A DNA stretch of 64,000 nt from positions 62,001-126,000 of the forward strand of contig JAHJHT010000011.1 in NCBI GenBank assembly GCA_018823835.1, in the 5' to 3' direction. This DNA is from Alphaproteobacteria bacterium (lineage in GTDB: Bacteria > Pseudomonadota > Alphaproteobacteria > Rhizobiales > Rhizobiaceae). A model generated the notes under the pieces. It was not told the origin of the DNA, made no database searches, and saw nothing but the letters and a program-made list of their open reading frames with translations. Made by a program: the position numbers and the translations under genes. Below, piece after piece: positions 26,472 to 35,089 of this stretch. The first letter of the stretch is position 1, and the number at the start of each line of letters is the position of its first letter.

Positions 26472-27068
26472 TCAGCCGCCCGTCTTCTGGTCGTAGGCCG
26501 TACCCCAGCCCCAGGCGCCGGCGCCGAAACCGCGCGACACGACGCGTTCGCGGTAGATCGCCGACACCGTATCGCCGTCACCGGCCAGCAGCGCCTTGGT
26601 CGAGCACATCTCGGCGCAAAGCGGCAGCTTGCCTTCGGCGAGGCGGTTGCGGCCGTATTTCTGGAACTCGGCGGCGGAATTGTCTTCCTCCGGTCCGCCA
26701 GCGCAGAAGGTGCACTTGTCCATCTTGCCGCGCGAGCCGAAATTCGACGCCTGCGGGTATTGCGGCGCGCCGAACGGACAGGCGTAGAAGCAATAGCCGC
26801 AGCCGATGCACAGGTCCTTGGAATGCAGCACCACGCCATCGCTGGTCTGGTAGAAGCAGTCGACCGGGCAGACGGCCATGCAGGGCGCGTCCGAGCAGTG
26901 CATGCAGGCGACGGAGATTGAGCGCTCGCCCGGCTTGCCGTCGTTGATGGTGACGACGCGCCGGCGGTTGACGCCCCACGGCACCTCGTTCTCGTTCTTG
27001 CAAGCCGTGACGCAGGCGTTGCATTCGATGCAACGCTCGGCGTCACAGAGGAATTTCATTCTAGCCAT
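26472..27068 (-). CDS. fdhB: Formate dehydrogenase beta (4x 4Fe-4S) subunit FdhB
   Basis: Electron-transfer subunit of 198 residues with four cubane-cluster motifs: CIECNACVTACKNE, CMHCSDAPCMAVCPVDC, CIGCGYCFYACPFG, and the split CTFC ... CAEMC. Unlike E. coli FdnH there is no C-terminal transmembrane helix, so it should be held between FdhA and FdhC. No signal peptide is present; it is expected to be carried out with FdhA by the Tat system. Fifteen bases separate it from fdhA. Confidence 0.95.
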   Translation of the reverse strand: MARMKFLCDAERCIECNACVTACKNENEVPWGVNRRRVVTINDGKPGERSISVACMHCSDAPCMAVCPVDCFYQTSDGVVLHSKDLCIGCGYCFYACPFGAPQYPQASNFGSRGKMDKCTFCAGGPEEDNSAAEFQKYGRNRLAEGKLPLCAEMCSTKALLAGDGDTVSAIYRERVVSRGFGAGAWGWGTAYDQKTGG

Positions 27069-27083
27069 GGTCTATTCCTCCCC

Positions 27084-30068
27084 TTACGCCAGTTCGATCC
27101 GGCACAGCGTGGCCTTGGTTTCCTGCATCTGCGTCACCGAGTCATACCCGTAGGTCTGCGCGGTGTTGCAGGCTTCGCCAAGCACGTATGGATCGGCGCC
27201 GTCAGGATATTTCGAGCGCAGATCGGTGCCCTGGAAATAGCCGCCGAAGTGGAACGGCGTGAACACCACGCCCCTGCCAACGCGTTCGGTCACCATTGCC
27301 ATGATGCGGATCTTGGCACCCGACGGGCTGTGCAGCCAGACCGAGTCCCGGTCACGGACACCAAGGTCATTCGCGTCCGCCGGGTTGATCTCGACGAACA
27401 TGTCCTGCTGCAACTCGGCCAGCCACGGGTTCGAGCGTGACTCGTCGCCGCCGCCTTCATATTCGACCAGGCGCCCCGAGGTCATGATCATCGGGAAGTC
27501 CTTGGAGAAGTCGTTCTTCTGGATCGACGCATAGGCCGTCGGAACCCGCCAGAACGTCTTGTCCTCATAGGTCGGATAATCGGCCACGAGATCGCGGCGC
27601 GGCGTATAGAGCGGCTCCCTGTGGGTCGGGACCGGATCGGGGAAGGTCCACACCACGGCGCGTGCCTTGGCGTTGCCGTATGGGGCACAGCCATGAGCGA
27701 TCGCGACACGCTGGATGCCGCCCGAAAGGTCGGTCTTCCAGTTCACGCCGCCCACCTTCTTGTCGTAGTCGGACGGCAGTTCGCCGGTTTGCGACGTTTC
27801 GCCGACTTCCTCGCCGCCGGCCGTCGGCCGCTGGTCGGCGAAGCCCGCCACATAGTCGATGAACTTGCGCTCGTAGGGCGTCAGGTCCTTGTCCCAGCCG
27901 AGGCCCTTGAGCATCGCGACCGTGAACTCGGGATAGCCATCCTCGATCTCCGATCCAACCGGCCAGGAGCCTTCGGCGAGCAGGTTATCGCCGTTGCGCT
28001 CGACGCCGAAGCGGGCACGGAAGCCCATGCCGCCCTCGGCGACCGGTATCGACACGTCGTAGAGGTTGGCCGATCCCGGATGCTTCATCTCGGGGGTTCC
28101 CCAGCACGGCCATGGCAGGCCGTAGAACTCGCCGTCATGCGGACCGCCGACGCCGCGAAGCGTCGTCTTGTCGAAGGTCTGCTGGTGCTGCATGTGCGAC
28201 TTCAGGCGCTCCGGCGACTGGCCGGTATAGCCGATGGTCCACATGCCGCGGTTGAACTCGCGGGTCAGATCCTCGATCGAGGGTTCGCCGTTCTCCACCT
28301 TGATGTTCTTGAACATCCGGTCGGCGAAGCCGAACTTCTCCGCGAACTTGTACATGATGGTGTGGTCGGGCAGCGACTCGAAGAGCGGCTCCACCACCTT
28401 CTCGCGCCACTGCAGCGACCGGTTCGACGCGGTGACCGAGCCGTAGGTCTCGAACTGCGTCGAGGCCGGCAGCAGGTAGACGCCGTCCTGGCGGTCCTGC
28501 AGCACCGCCGTCATCGTCGGATAGGGATCGATGACGACCAGCATGTCGAGCTTGCTCATCGCCTTCTGCATCTCGGGCAGACGGGTCTGCGAGTTCGGCG
28601 CATGGCCCCAGAACACCATGACCTTGGTGTTGTCGGGCTGCTCCAGGTTAGCCTTGTCCTCGAGCACGCCGTCGATCCAGCGCGAAACCGGAATGCCGGT
28701 CTCGTTGATCATCGGCTTGTCCTTGCCGTCTGCGCCCTTCATCGTGGCGAAGCGGCCCCTGAGCCAGCCCAGGTCCTCTTCCCAGACGCGCGCCCAGTGG
28801 GCCCACGAACCGTCGGCCAGGCCGTAGTAGCCCGGCAGCGTATCGGCCAGCACGCCGAGATCGGTCGCGCCCTGGACGTTGTCGTGGCCGCGGAAGATGT
28901 TGGTGCCGCCGCCGGCCGTGCCCATGTTGCCGAGCGCCAGCTGCAGGATGCAGTAGGCGCGCGTGTTGTTGTTACCGTTGGTGTGCTGGGTGCCGCCCAT
29001 GCACCAGATCAGCGTGCCGGGACGGTTTTCTGCCATCATGCGCGCAACGCGCTTCAGCTGGGAGCCGGGCACGCCGGTGACGCGCTCGGTTTCCTCGGGC
29101 GTCCACTTCGACACCTCGGCACGAATCTGGTCCATGCCCCAGACACGGCTCTGGATGAACTGCTTGTCCTCCCAGCCATTGTCGAAGATGTGGTAGAGCA
29201 CGCCCCAGATCAGCGCGACGTCGGTGCCGGGTCGGAAGCGGACATATTCATCGGCATGCGCCGCGGTGCGCGTGAAGCGCGGGTCGCAGACGATCAGCGG
29301 CGCATTGTTTTCTTCCTTGGCCTTCAGCAGGTGCAGCAGCGAGACCGGATGGGCCTCGGCCGGGTTGCCGCCGATCAGGAAGATCGCCTTGGAATTGTGG
29401 ATGTCGTTGTAGGAATTGGTCATGGCGCCGTAGCCCCATGTGTTGGCGACGCCCGCGACCGTCGTCGAATGGCAGATGCGCGCCTGGTGATCGACGTTGT
29501 TGGTGCCCCAGTAGGCAGCCAGCTTGCGGATCAGGTAGGCCTGCTCGTTGTTATGCTTGGCGGAACCCAGCCAGTAGACCGAATCCGGTCCGGCGGATTC
29601 GCGGACCTCGAGCATCTTGTCGCCGACCTCGTTGATGGCCTCGTCCCAGGTGATGCGCTGCCATTTACCGCCGACCAGCTTCATCGGGTACTTCAGCCGG
29701 CGCTCGCCATGGGCGTGCTCGCGCACCGATGCGCCCTTGGCGCAATGGGCGCCGAGGTTGAACGGCGAATCGAAACCCGGCTCCTGGCCGACCCAGACGC
29801 CGTTGGAGACTTCCGCGATCACCGTGCAGCCGACCGAACAATGGGTGCAGACCGACTTCTTGATCTCGATAGTTCCGGCGTCTGTCCCTGCCGCCTCGGC
29901 CTTGCGGACCATACCGCCAGACAGGGAGGAAATTGCCGCAGCGCCGCCGATCGCCAGACCAGAGCGCTTCAAGAACGTGCGGCGATCGACTGCCGCGTTA
30001 CCGAACTCGGATAAAGCAGACGCCATTCGGGAGGCCCTTGCGACCCCGTGTGCCTTCTTCCTGAGCAT
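27084..30068 (-). CDS. fdhA: Periplasmic formate dehydrogenase catalytic subunit FdhA (Cys type)
   Basis: Molybdenum or tungsten bis-MGD formate dehydrogenase of 994 residues. A Tat signal (RRTFLKRSGLAIGG, Arg29-Arg30) directs export. The proximal [4Fe-4S] ligands are Cys74, Cys77, Cys81 and Cys109. The metal ligand is Cys199 in ARICHSTTVAGVANT, where E. coli FdnG has selenocysteine, so no UGA recoding is involved. GGAGGAAATC precedes the ATG. The remainder follows the FdnG/FdoG pattern (IGGNPAEAHPVSLLHL, MVFWGHAPNSQTRLPE). It forms an operon with the Tat peptide upstream and FdhB downstream. Confidence 0.96.
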   Translation of the reverse strand: MLRKKAHGVARASRMASALSEFGNAAVDRRTFLKRSGLAIGGAAAISSLSGGMVRKAEAAGTDAGTIEIKKSVCTHCSVGCTVIAEVSNGVWVGQEPGFDSPFNLGAHCAKGASVREHAHGERRLKYPMKLVGGKWQRITWDEAINEVGDKMLEVRESAGPDSVYWLGSAKHNNEQAYLIRKLAAYWGTNNVDHQARICHSTTVAGVANTWGYGAMTNSYNDIHNSKAIFLIGGNPAEAHPVSLLHLLKAKEENNAPLIVCDPRFTRTAAHADEYVRFRPGTDVALIWGVLYHIFDNGWEDKQFIQSRVWGMDQIRAEVSKWTPEETERVTGVPGSQLKRVARMMAENRPGTLIWCMGGTQHTNGNNNTRAYCILQLALGNMGTAGGGTNIFRGHDNVQGATDLGVLADTLPGYYGLADGSWAHWARVWEEDLGWLRGRFATMKGADGKDKPMINETGIPVSRWIDGVLEDKANLEQPDNTKVMVFWGHAPNSQTRLPEMQKAMSKLDMLVVIDPYPTMTAVLQDRQDGVYLLPASTQFETYGSVTASNRSLQWREKVVEPLFESLPDHTIMYKFAEKFGFADRMFKNIKVENGEPSIEDLTREFNRGMWTIGYTGQSPERLKSHMQHQQTFDKTTLRGVGGPHDGEFYGLPWPCWGTPEMKHPGSANLYDVSIPVAEGGMGFRARFGVERNGDNLLAEGSWPVGSEIEDGYPEFTVAMLKGLGWDKDLTPYERKFIDYVAGFADQRPTAGGEEVGETSQTGELPSDYDKKVGGVNWKTDLSGGIQRVAIAHGCAPYGNAKARAVVWTFPDPVPTHREPLYTPRRDLVADYPTYEDKTFWRVPTAYASIQKNDFSKDFPMIMTSGRLVEYEGGGDESRSNPWLAELQQDMFVEINPADANDLGVRDRDSVWLHSPSGAKIRIMAMVTERVGRGVVFTPFHFGGYFQGTDLRSKYPDGADPYVLGEACNTAQTYGYDSVTQMQETKATLCRIELA

Positions 30069-30129
30069 GATTTCCTCCGTTGCCTTTACAGCGGTCGCCC
30101 GCAGTATGGGTTGTCGTCTCTTATTGGCG

Positions 30130-30327
30130 TCAGAAACGCGCGGTCTTGTAGAATGCCTTGACGTGGTCGGTTTCCGAGTAGCCGGCGCCCGTTGCGGAGG
30201 TATCCGCGACAGCGGCCTCGGCCTCCTTGCCGCTCACCAGGGCGGCGCCGCCGGCGACGCTGCCCAGCCCGGCCAGCTTGAGAAAATTGCGGCGATCCGT
30301 CTTGCGGTCATCAGCCTTGGTCGTCAT
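30130..30327 (-). CDS. Small Tat-signal protein of formate dehydrogenase region
   Basis: A 65-residue protein consisting mainly of a Tat signal (DRRNFLKLAGLGSVAGGAA) and a short tail ending YSETDHVKAFYKTARF. It fits the family described as the formate dehydrogenase region Tat target. It lies between torD and fdhA. Possible small periplasmic subunit or export helper. The ATG is preceded by a GAAGGAGATAG ribosome-binding site. Confidence 0.9.
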   Translation of the reverse strand: MTTKADDRKTDRRNFLKLAGLGSVAGGAALVSGKEAEAAVADTSATGAGYSETDHVKAFYKTARF

Positions 30328-30405
30328 GCCTATCTCCTTCCAGGATTTTCGGTGTGTTGACCCCGCCTCCCCGATTATCGGTTCGGCGGATAGTGGGCGG
30401 CTTGC

Positions 30406-31011
30406 CTACATGGCGAAGGCAGCCTCCTCGATTTCCATGAACAGTACTCCGATTCGGCCGACCGGCCGGAACAGGCGCGCCGACTTCGCCTTCTCGAGAT
30501 CGGCGAAGAAATGCGGCGTCCAGGAGCCGACATGCTTGGCGAAGAAGTCCTTCTGCACGGCAAGCGGCCGCGGCGAACCGAAGCTGCCGTCGATCAGGCC
30601 GGCCATCATGTCCATCAGCGCGCCGGCATGATCCTCCGGCTCCTTCGTGTCGGCGGAACGGGCAATGCCGAGCGGCGCCATGTCGTTGCGCAGGCGCGCC
30701 AGCGGCTTTTCGTTGAGAAACCCGGTGAGGTAGTAGGACCCGTAAGGGACGAGCTCGCCTCGCCCGACGCCGATGAAAAGATCCTGATATTCCTGGCGGG
30801 CATCCGCGACGGTGATCGCGCCGGCCGTTGCCGACAGCTCGCCGAATGCCGTGCCGAGATCGGTATCGTCGCCGGTCAGCGCCTGCAGGGCCGCCATCAG
30901 CTGCGCGTCGGCGGGAGCCGCCAAAAGGCGGGCAAGCAAACGGTAGACGTTTGCTCTCAGGTGATCGTGCTCCGGAACTTTGTCTGCGACGTTCAGGCGC
31001 TCAGGTTGCAA
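30406..31011 (-). CDS. TorD-family chaperone for FdhA
   Basis: A 201-residue all-helical chaperone that protects and proofreads Tat-exported molybdoenzymes until the cofactor is loaded. The family's DH motif is present as KEPEDHAGALMDMMAGL, and YQDLFIGVGRGELVPYGSYY matches the N-terminal domain. The start is TTG at 31011, supported by GGAGGAG 5 bases upstream. First gene of the minus-strand formate dehydrogenase operon and divergent from tupB. Confidence 0.92.
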   Translation of the reverse strand: MQPERLNVADKVPEHDHLRANVYRLLARLLAAPADAQLMAALQALTGDDTDLGTAFGELSATAGAITVADARQEYQDLFIGVGRGELVPYGSYYLTGFLNEKPLARLRNDMAPLGIARSADTKEPEDHAGALMDMMAGLIDGSFGSPRPLAVQKDFFAKHVGSWTPHFFADLEKAKSARLFRPVGRIGVLFMEIEEAAFAM

Positions 31012-31148
31012 TTGGACTCCTCCAAGCGCGGATTATGCAGCAAAACGACAATCGTACAATGCACTTGCGCGCGTTCTGCGCATGAATTGGGCAGACCTGC
31101 CCGCCAGAAGACGCTGTCGCCGTAGACGCCACCGGCGTTCTTTGTCAT

Positions 31149-31171
31149 ATTGAAGCGAACCTCTCTTCAAT
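31149..31171. promoter_or_regulatory. Operator-like palindrome upstream of tupB
   Basis: ATTGAAG (31149-31155) and CTTCAAT (31165-31171) form a perfect 7-base inverted repeat with a 9-base spacer. It ends 20 bases before the tupB start, in the gap shared with torD. The geometry fits a dimeric regulator; the HTH-PBP protein encoded at 33551-34444 is the natural candidate, but this is inference. Confidence 0.45.
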
Positions 31172-31191
31172 TCGGACTGATTCCGTAAATT

Positions 31192-31899
31192 ATGCATGGT
31201 TTTGCAGAGTCATTTGTTCTGGCGGCCGGTCTTATCCTTTCGGGTAACCCCGAATTGTGGACAATCGTGCTCCTGTCGCTCCAGGTTTCGCTGACTGCCG
31301 TGACCTTCGCCGCCCTGATCGGCATGCCTGCGGGCGCCGCGCTGGCGGTCGGCCGGTTCCCTGGAAAGCGCGCCCTGGTCGTGCTCATCAACGCCCTGAT
31401 GGGGCTGCCGCCGGTGGTGGTCGGGCTGACCGTCTACCTGCTGCTGTCCAACAGCGGCCCGCTCGGCGTGCTGCAGCTTCTCTATACGCCGACAGCCATG
31501 ATCATCGCCCAGGTCGTGCTGGTCACGCCGATCATCGCGGCGCTGACACGGCAGGTGATCGAGGACCTCGACGCGGAATACTCCGAACAGTTGCGGTCCT
31601 TCGGCGTGTCGCGCCTCGCGTCGGTCCCCACGCTCCTGTGGGACGGCCGCACCAGCCTGCTCACCGCCCTGCTCGCCGGTTTCGGCCGGGCGATCGCCGA
31701 GGTCGGCGCCGTCATCATCGTCGGCGGCAACATCAATCACGTCACCCGCGTGATGACGACCACGATCGCGCTCGAGACCTCCAAGGGCAATCTCGCGCTG
31801 GCGCTGGCCCTTGGCGCGATCCTCATTCTCATCGCCATCGCGGTCAACGGCGCGGTCGGGCTGATCGGCACCGCCACGGGGCGCACCGCCCATGCATGA
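31192..31899 (+). CDS. tupB: Tungstate ABC transporter permease TupB
   Basis: Inner-membrane permease of 235 residues with five or six hydrophobic segments and an EAA-type loop (EYSEQLRSFGVSRLASVPTL). It belongs to the TupB/WtpB group of tungstate importers. The assignment to tungstate rests on the TupA sequence two genes downstream. It overlaps tupC by 8 bases. No clear Shine-Dalgarno precedes the ATG. Tungstate may be the metal for the neighbouring formate dehydrogenase. Confidence 0.88.
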   Translation: MHGFAESFVLAAGLILSGNPELWTIVLLSLQVSLTAVTFAALIGMPAGAALAVGRFPGKRALVVLINALMGLPPVVVGLTVYLLLSNSGPLGVLQLLYTPTAMIIAQVVLVTPIIAALTRQVIEDLDAEYSEQLRSFGVSRLASVPTLLWDGRTSLLTALLAGFGRAIAEVGAVIIVGGNINHVTRVMTTTIALETSKGNLALALALGAILILIAIAVNGAVGLIGTATGRTAHA

Positions 31900-32674
31900 C
31901 GAGGTGATGGACAGCGGAATGCTGGGACGCGGCTACGGGACAGCGGCGGCCGGGCAACCGTCGATCCTGCCGCTCAGCGCCCGCGACCTCGACTATTCGG
32001 TCTCCGGCAAGCGCCTGGTCGACATCCCGGTGCTCGACCTCGTGGCCGGGCAACCCACCCTGGTGATGGGCCCCAATGGCGCGGGAAAGAGCCTGCTGCT
32101 GCGCCTGCTGCACGGGTTGATCGAACCGAGCGGCGGCACCGTGTTGTTCGGCGGCAGCCCGATGAACCGGGCGATACGGCAGCGCCAGGCGATGGTGTTC
32201 CAGCGGCCGGTGGTGCTGAGGCGATCGGTCAGGGCCAACATCGACTATGCGCTCGCCGCGCATGGCATCGGCCGCCGCGAGCGCGCCGGCAGGGTCGACG
32301 AACTGCTGCGCATGGGCGAACTTGCCGACAAGGCAGGCCAGCCGGCACGCACCATGTCATCGGGCGAACAGCAGCGCCTGGCGCTGGTGCGGGCAATCGC
32401 TGCCGCACCCGACCTCCTGTTTCTCGACGAACCGACATCGAGCCTTGATCCGGCGGCAACGCAGATGATCGAGGCGCTGGTCCAGCGCGCCATCGCCGCC
32501 GGCACCAAGATCGTCATGATCACCCACGATGTCGGCCAGGCGCGGCGTCTCGGCGGCGAAATCCTGTTCATGCATCGCGGACAGGTGGTCGAACAGACGC
32601 CCTGCCCCGCCTTCTTCGACGCACCGGTCTCCGAGGCGGCGCGGTCCTTCTTGGCCGGCCGCCTTCTTCTCTAG
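31892..32674 (+). CDS. tupC: Tungstate ABC transporter ATP-binding protein TupC
   Basis: ATPase component of 260 residues: Walker A GPNGAGKSLLLRLL, Q-loop VFQRPVVL, signature MSSGEQQRLALVRAI, Walker B LLFLDEPTSSLDP, and the switch His in ITHDVGQA. It lacks the long C-terminal molybdate-binding extension of ModC, which fits TupC. ATG 31892 overlaps tupB; an N-terminal extension of about 30 residues precedes the first strand, so a later start is possible. Confidence 0.9.
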   Translation: MHDEVMDSGMLGRGYGTAAAGQPSILPLSARDLDYSVSGKRLVDIPVLDLVAGQPTLVMGPNGAGKSLLLRLLHGLIEPSGGTVLFGGSPMNRAIRQRQAMVFQRPVVLRRSVRANIDYALAAHGIGRRERAGRVDELLRMGELADKAGQPARTMSSGEQQRLALVRAIAAAPDLLFLDEPTSSLDPAATQMIEALVQRAIAAGTKIVMITHDVGQARRLGGEILFMHRGQVVEQTPCPAFFDAPVSEAARSFLAGRLLL

Positions 32675-32703
32675 CTGACGCAACCGACAAGGGTGAGGAC
32701 ACC

Positions 32704-33543
32704 ATGAACAAACGCACATTCCTGCTTCGCGCGGCCGGCCTGCTGGTCGGCCTCGGCATCGGCCTGCCGGCTGCTGTCGCGGCAGACAGGTTCATCGTCG
32801 TGCAGTCGACGACCTCGACGCAGAATTCCGGCCTGTTCGACGTCCTGCTGCCCGAGTTCACCAGGAAGACCGGCATCGAGGTCCGGGTCGTCGCGGTCGG
32901 CACCGGGCAGGCGATCAAGAATGCCGAGAACGGCGACGGCGACGTTCTGCTGGTGCACGCCAAGGCTGCCGAGGAAAAGTTCATCGCCGAGGGCGGCGGC
33001 GTCGAGCGCTTCGACGTGATGTACAACGACTTCGTCGTCGTCGGGCCGCCGGCCGATCCGGCGGGCGTTGCGGGCTCGAAGGACGTCGTGGCATCGCTCG
33101 CCAGAATCGCCGAGAGCAAGGCCCCCTTCGCGTCGCGCGGCGACGATTCCGGCACCCACAAGGCCGAGCTGAAGCTCTGGAAGGCGGCCGGCGTCGACGT
33201 GGCTGCCGCCTCCGGCGACTGGTACCGCGAAACCGGCTCGGGCATGGGCGCGACCCTCAACACCGGAACCGGCATGGGCGCCTATGTCCTGACCGATCGC
33301 GCGACCTGGATCTCGTTCGGCAACAAGGGCGATTACACGATCGCGGTCGAGGGCGACAAGCAGCTGTTCAACCAGTACGGCGTGATGCTGGTGAACCCCG
33401 AGAAGCACCCCAACGTGAAGGCCGAGGACGGCCAGGCCTTCATCGACTGGCTGACCGGCAAGGAGGGGCAGGACGCAATCGCCGCCTACAAGATCGACGG
33501 CCAGCAGCTGTTCTTCCCCAACTCGACGCGGCCGCAGAGCTGA
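32704..33543 (+). CDS. tupA: Tungstate-binding protein TupA
   Basis: Periplasmic solute-binding protein of 279 residues. A signal peptide ends at PAAVAADR. The oxyanion-binding signature of the TupA family, VQSTTSTQNSGLFDVLLPEF, follows directly, with SRGDDSGTHKAEL and GTGMGAYVLTDRATW as further binding loops. GGTGAGGACACC provides the ribosome-binding site. TupA proteins bind tungstate with much higher affinity than molybdate. The operon order tupB-tupC-tupA is unusual compared with the common tupABC. Confidence 0.92.
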   Translation: MNKRTFLLRAAGLLVGLGIGLPAAVAADRFIVVQSTTSTQNSGLFDVLLPEFTRKTGIEVRVVAVGTGQAIKNAENGDGDVLLVHAKAAEEKFIAEGGGVERFDVMYNDFVVVGPPADPAGVAGSKDVVASLARIAESKAPFASRGDDSGTHKAELKLWKAAGVDVAAASGDWYRETGSGMGATLNTGTGMGAYVLTDRATWISFGNKGDYTIAVEGDKQLFNQYGVMLVNPEKHPNVKAEDGQAFIDWLTGKEGQDAIAAYKIDGQQLFFPNSTRPQS

Positions 33544-33550
33544 GGCTGCG

Positions 33551-34444
33551 TCAGATGCCGGATCCGTTGTGGTGGATGGTTCCGAACCCGCCAACGGCGT
33601 AGCCCGGCATCGCAGCCGCCCGCTGCCTGAAGGCATCGGAGGCGGCAAAGCGCAAGAAGGCCTGGAACGGCCTCTCGAAATAGGCCTGGCGCCATAGCAC
33701 CAGGTCGAAACGCTCTTCGACCAGCGGCACGAAGCCGAGGCGCATCTGGGCGGCGACGGCGGCGAGACCGAAGGCAACGTCGGCCGAGCCGTCGAGCACG
33801 ATCAGTGCCACGTCGTTCTCCGTGCGCGCCGGCACGACAGGCCCGGCCAAGGTTGCCGGGTCGAGGCCCTCCCCGCGCACCAGTTCCTCGAACAGCCTCT
33901 GGCTGCCGGCCCCACTCTGGCGGCGGGCACAGCGCAGCGGCGCGACGTCGCCGATGCCTGCGACGCCGTGCGGATTGCCGGCCGCCACAATCAGCCCGCG
34001 CTGGCGCTGCGCGAACTCCATGACGACGACCGGCTGGTCGGGCATCGCCTGGCGCACCGTCTCGACGTTCCAGCCGTTGTCCGCTTCGCGCACATGCATG
34101 CCGCAGGCCATCGCATCGCGGCGCTGGAGCCGCGCCAACCCGTCGAGGCTGCCGTCGAAGAAGGCGGGAATGCCGCTGCCCGATTCACGAAGTGCCCATT
34201 CGAGCAGCGGGTCGTGGCTGCCGGCCAGAAGCAGCGGCAGCGGCGCGGCACCGACGCTCGGGCCGGAGCGCGAGGCGGCGATCCACGCCTCGACGTCGCT
34301 GCGCGGAAACAAGAGCTTGCCGACCACGCGCACGCAGGGCACCTCGCCCGCCGCCGCGAGGTCATAGACCTTGCGCTCCTTGATGCGCAGCAGTTCTGCA
34401 AGTTCCTTGGTGGTCAGGTAGGCGGGCTGCTGCGTATCGGTCAT
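33551..34444 (-). CDS. HTH-PBP one-component regulator (candidate tungstate/molybdate sensor)
   Basis: A 297-residue cytosolic protein: residues 8-55 are an excisionase/MerR-type helix-turn-helix (LTTKELAELLRIKERKVYDL ... SDVEAWIAAS), and the rest is a PBP-like domain (PLLLAGSHDPLLEWALRESG, RCARRQSGAGSQRLFEELV, ADVAFGLAAVAAQMRLGF). That domain is similar in layout to the one fused to MoeA at 6293. It converges with tupA. The likely role is metal-oxyanion-dependent control of tup and/or formate dehydrogenase genes. ATG 34444 gives the natural N-terminus; a longer frame exists upstream. Confidence 0.85.
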   Translation of the reverse strand: MTDTQQPAYLTTKELAELLRIKERKVYDLAAAGEVPCVRVVGKLLFPRSDVEAWIAASRSGPSVGAAPLPLLLAGSHDPLLEWALRESGSGIPAFFDGSLDGLARLQRRDAMACGMHVREADNGWNVETVRQAMPDQPVVVMEFAQRQRGLIVAAGNPHGVAGIGDVAPLRCARRQSGAGSQRLFEELVRGEGLDPATLAGPVVPARTENDVALIVLDGSADVAFGLAAVAAQMRLGFVPLVEERFDLVLWRQAYFERPFQAFLRFAASDAFRQRAAAMPGYAVGGFGTIHHNGSGI

Positions 34445-34584
34445 GGCTTCATTGTGCACGCTGGCGGCGGCATAGGACAGTCCCTGGCCCGGCAATCCCG
34501 CCGCCGCCGTTGCCGGCGGCGTACGTGCACCAGACGCCTGGCGCCGCTAGTCGGTCCTGGGTGCGTCGGAGCCCCGCCCCGGCG

Positions 34585-34851
34585 TCAGCCGCCGACGCGG
34601 CTGATCGAGTTGATCTTGCCGACGCCGCTGTCGCCATTGGTCACGAAGTCGATGGTCACCTTGTCGCCCTGCTGCAGGTCGGCCGGCAGCGGCAGGTCCT
34701 TGGGAACGATTTCCCAGACCGAGTTGTCGGTCAGCACGATGACATGGGCCAGACGGTCGTAGGCGAGGATCTCGCCGGTGACGTTGTCAGCCAGGGCGGG
34801 CACGGCGGTCAGGCAGGCGGCGGCTGCTGCAACGGCGATGAAGGTACGCAT
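34585..34851 (-). CDS. DUF1344 exported small protein
   Basis: An 88-residue protein with a Sec signal peptide (cleavage after PALA) and a single small beta-barrel-like domain (GEILAYDRLAHVIVLTDNSV, GDKVTIDFVTNGDSGVGKI) matching DUF1344, common in Rhizobiales. GAGGAGACACC precedes the ATG. Function unknown; periplasmic. Confidence 0.85.
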   Translation of the reverse strand: MRTFIAVAAAAACLTAVPALADNVTGEILAYDRLAHVIVLTDNSVWEIVPKDLPLPADLQQGDKVTIDFVTNGDSGVGKINSISRVGG

Positions 34852-35089
34852 GGTGTCTCCTCGAGATCTGATAGCGCAACCGGCGAAGTGATCCAGTCGG
34901 CCGCAATCTATCACTTCCCCCCGCCGGAAGGATAGCGGATTGCGCGGAGGATTCCATGTCCGTCGCCATCCGGTAGACGGGCTCATTTCCAGTTCCCGGC
35001 AAAGCTGTGTCATAAGGCCGTCTCGTTCTTGCCGCTGGCCGCCTGTCGCTTCCGGGAACGGGCCGGTTGTTTCACGGGGGTGCCATTCC

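Noticed and set aside
29460..29520. Possible selenocysteine codon in fdhA
   Set aside because: The metal-ligand position is an ordinary Cys codon (Cys199); no in-frame TGA or SECIS-like requirement.
27621..30014. 797-codon plus-strand open frame
   Set aside because: Exactly antisense to fdhA; produced by the GC-rich third positions of the real gene. No family resemblance.
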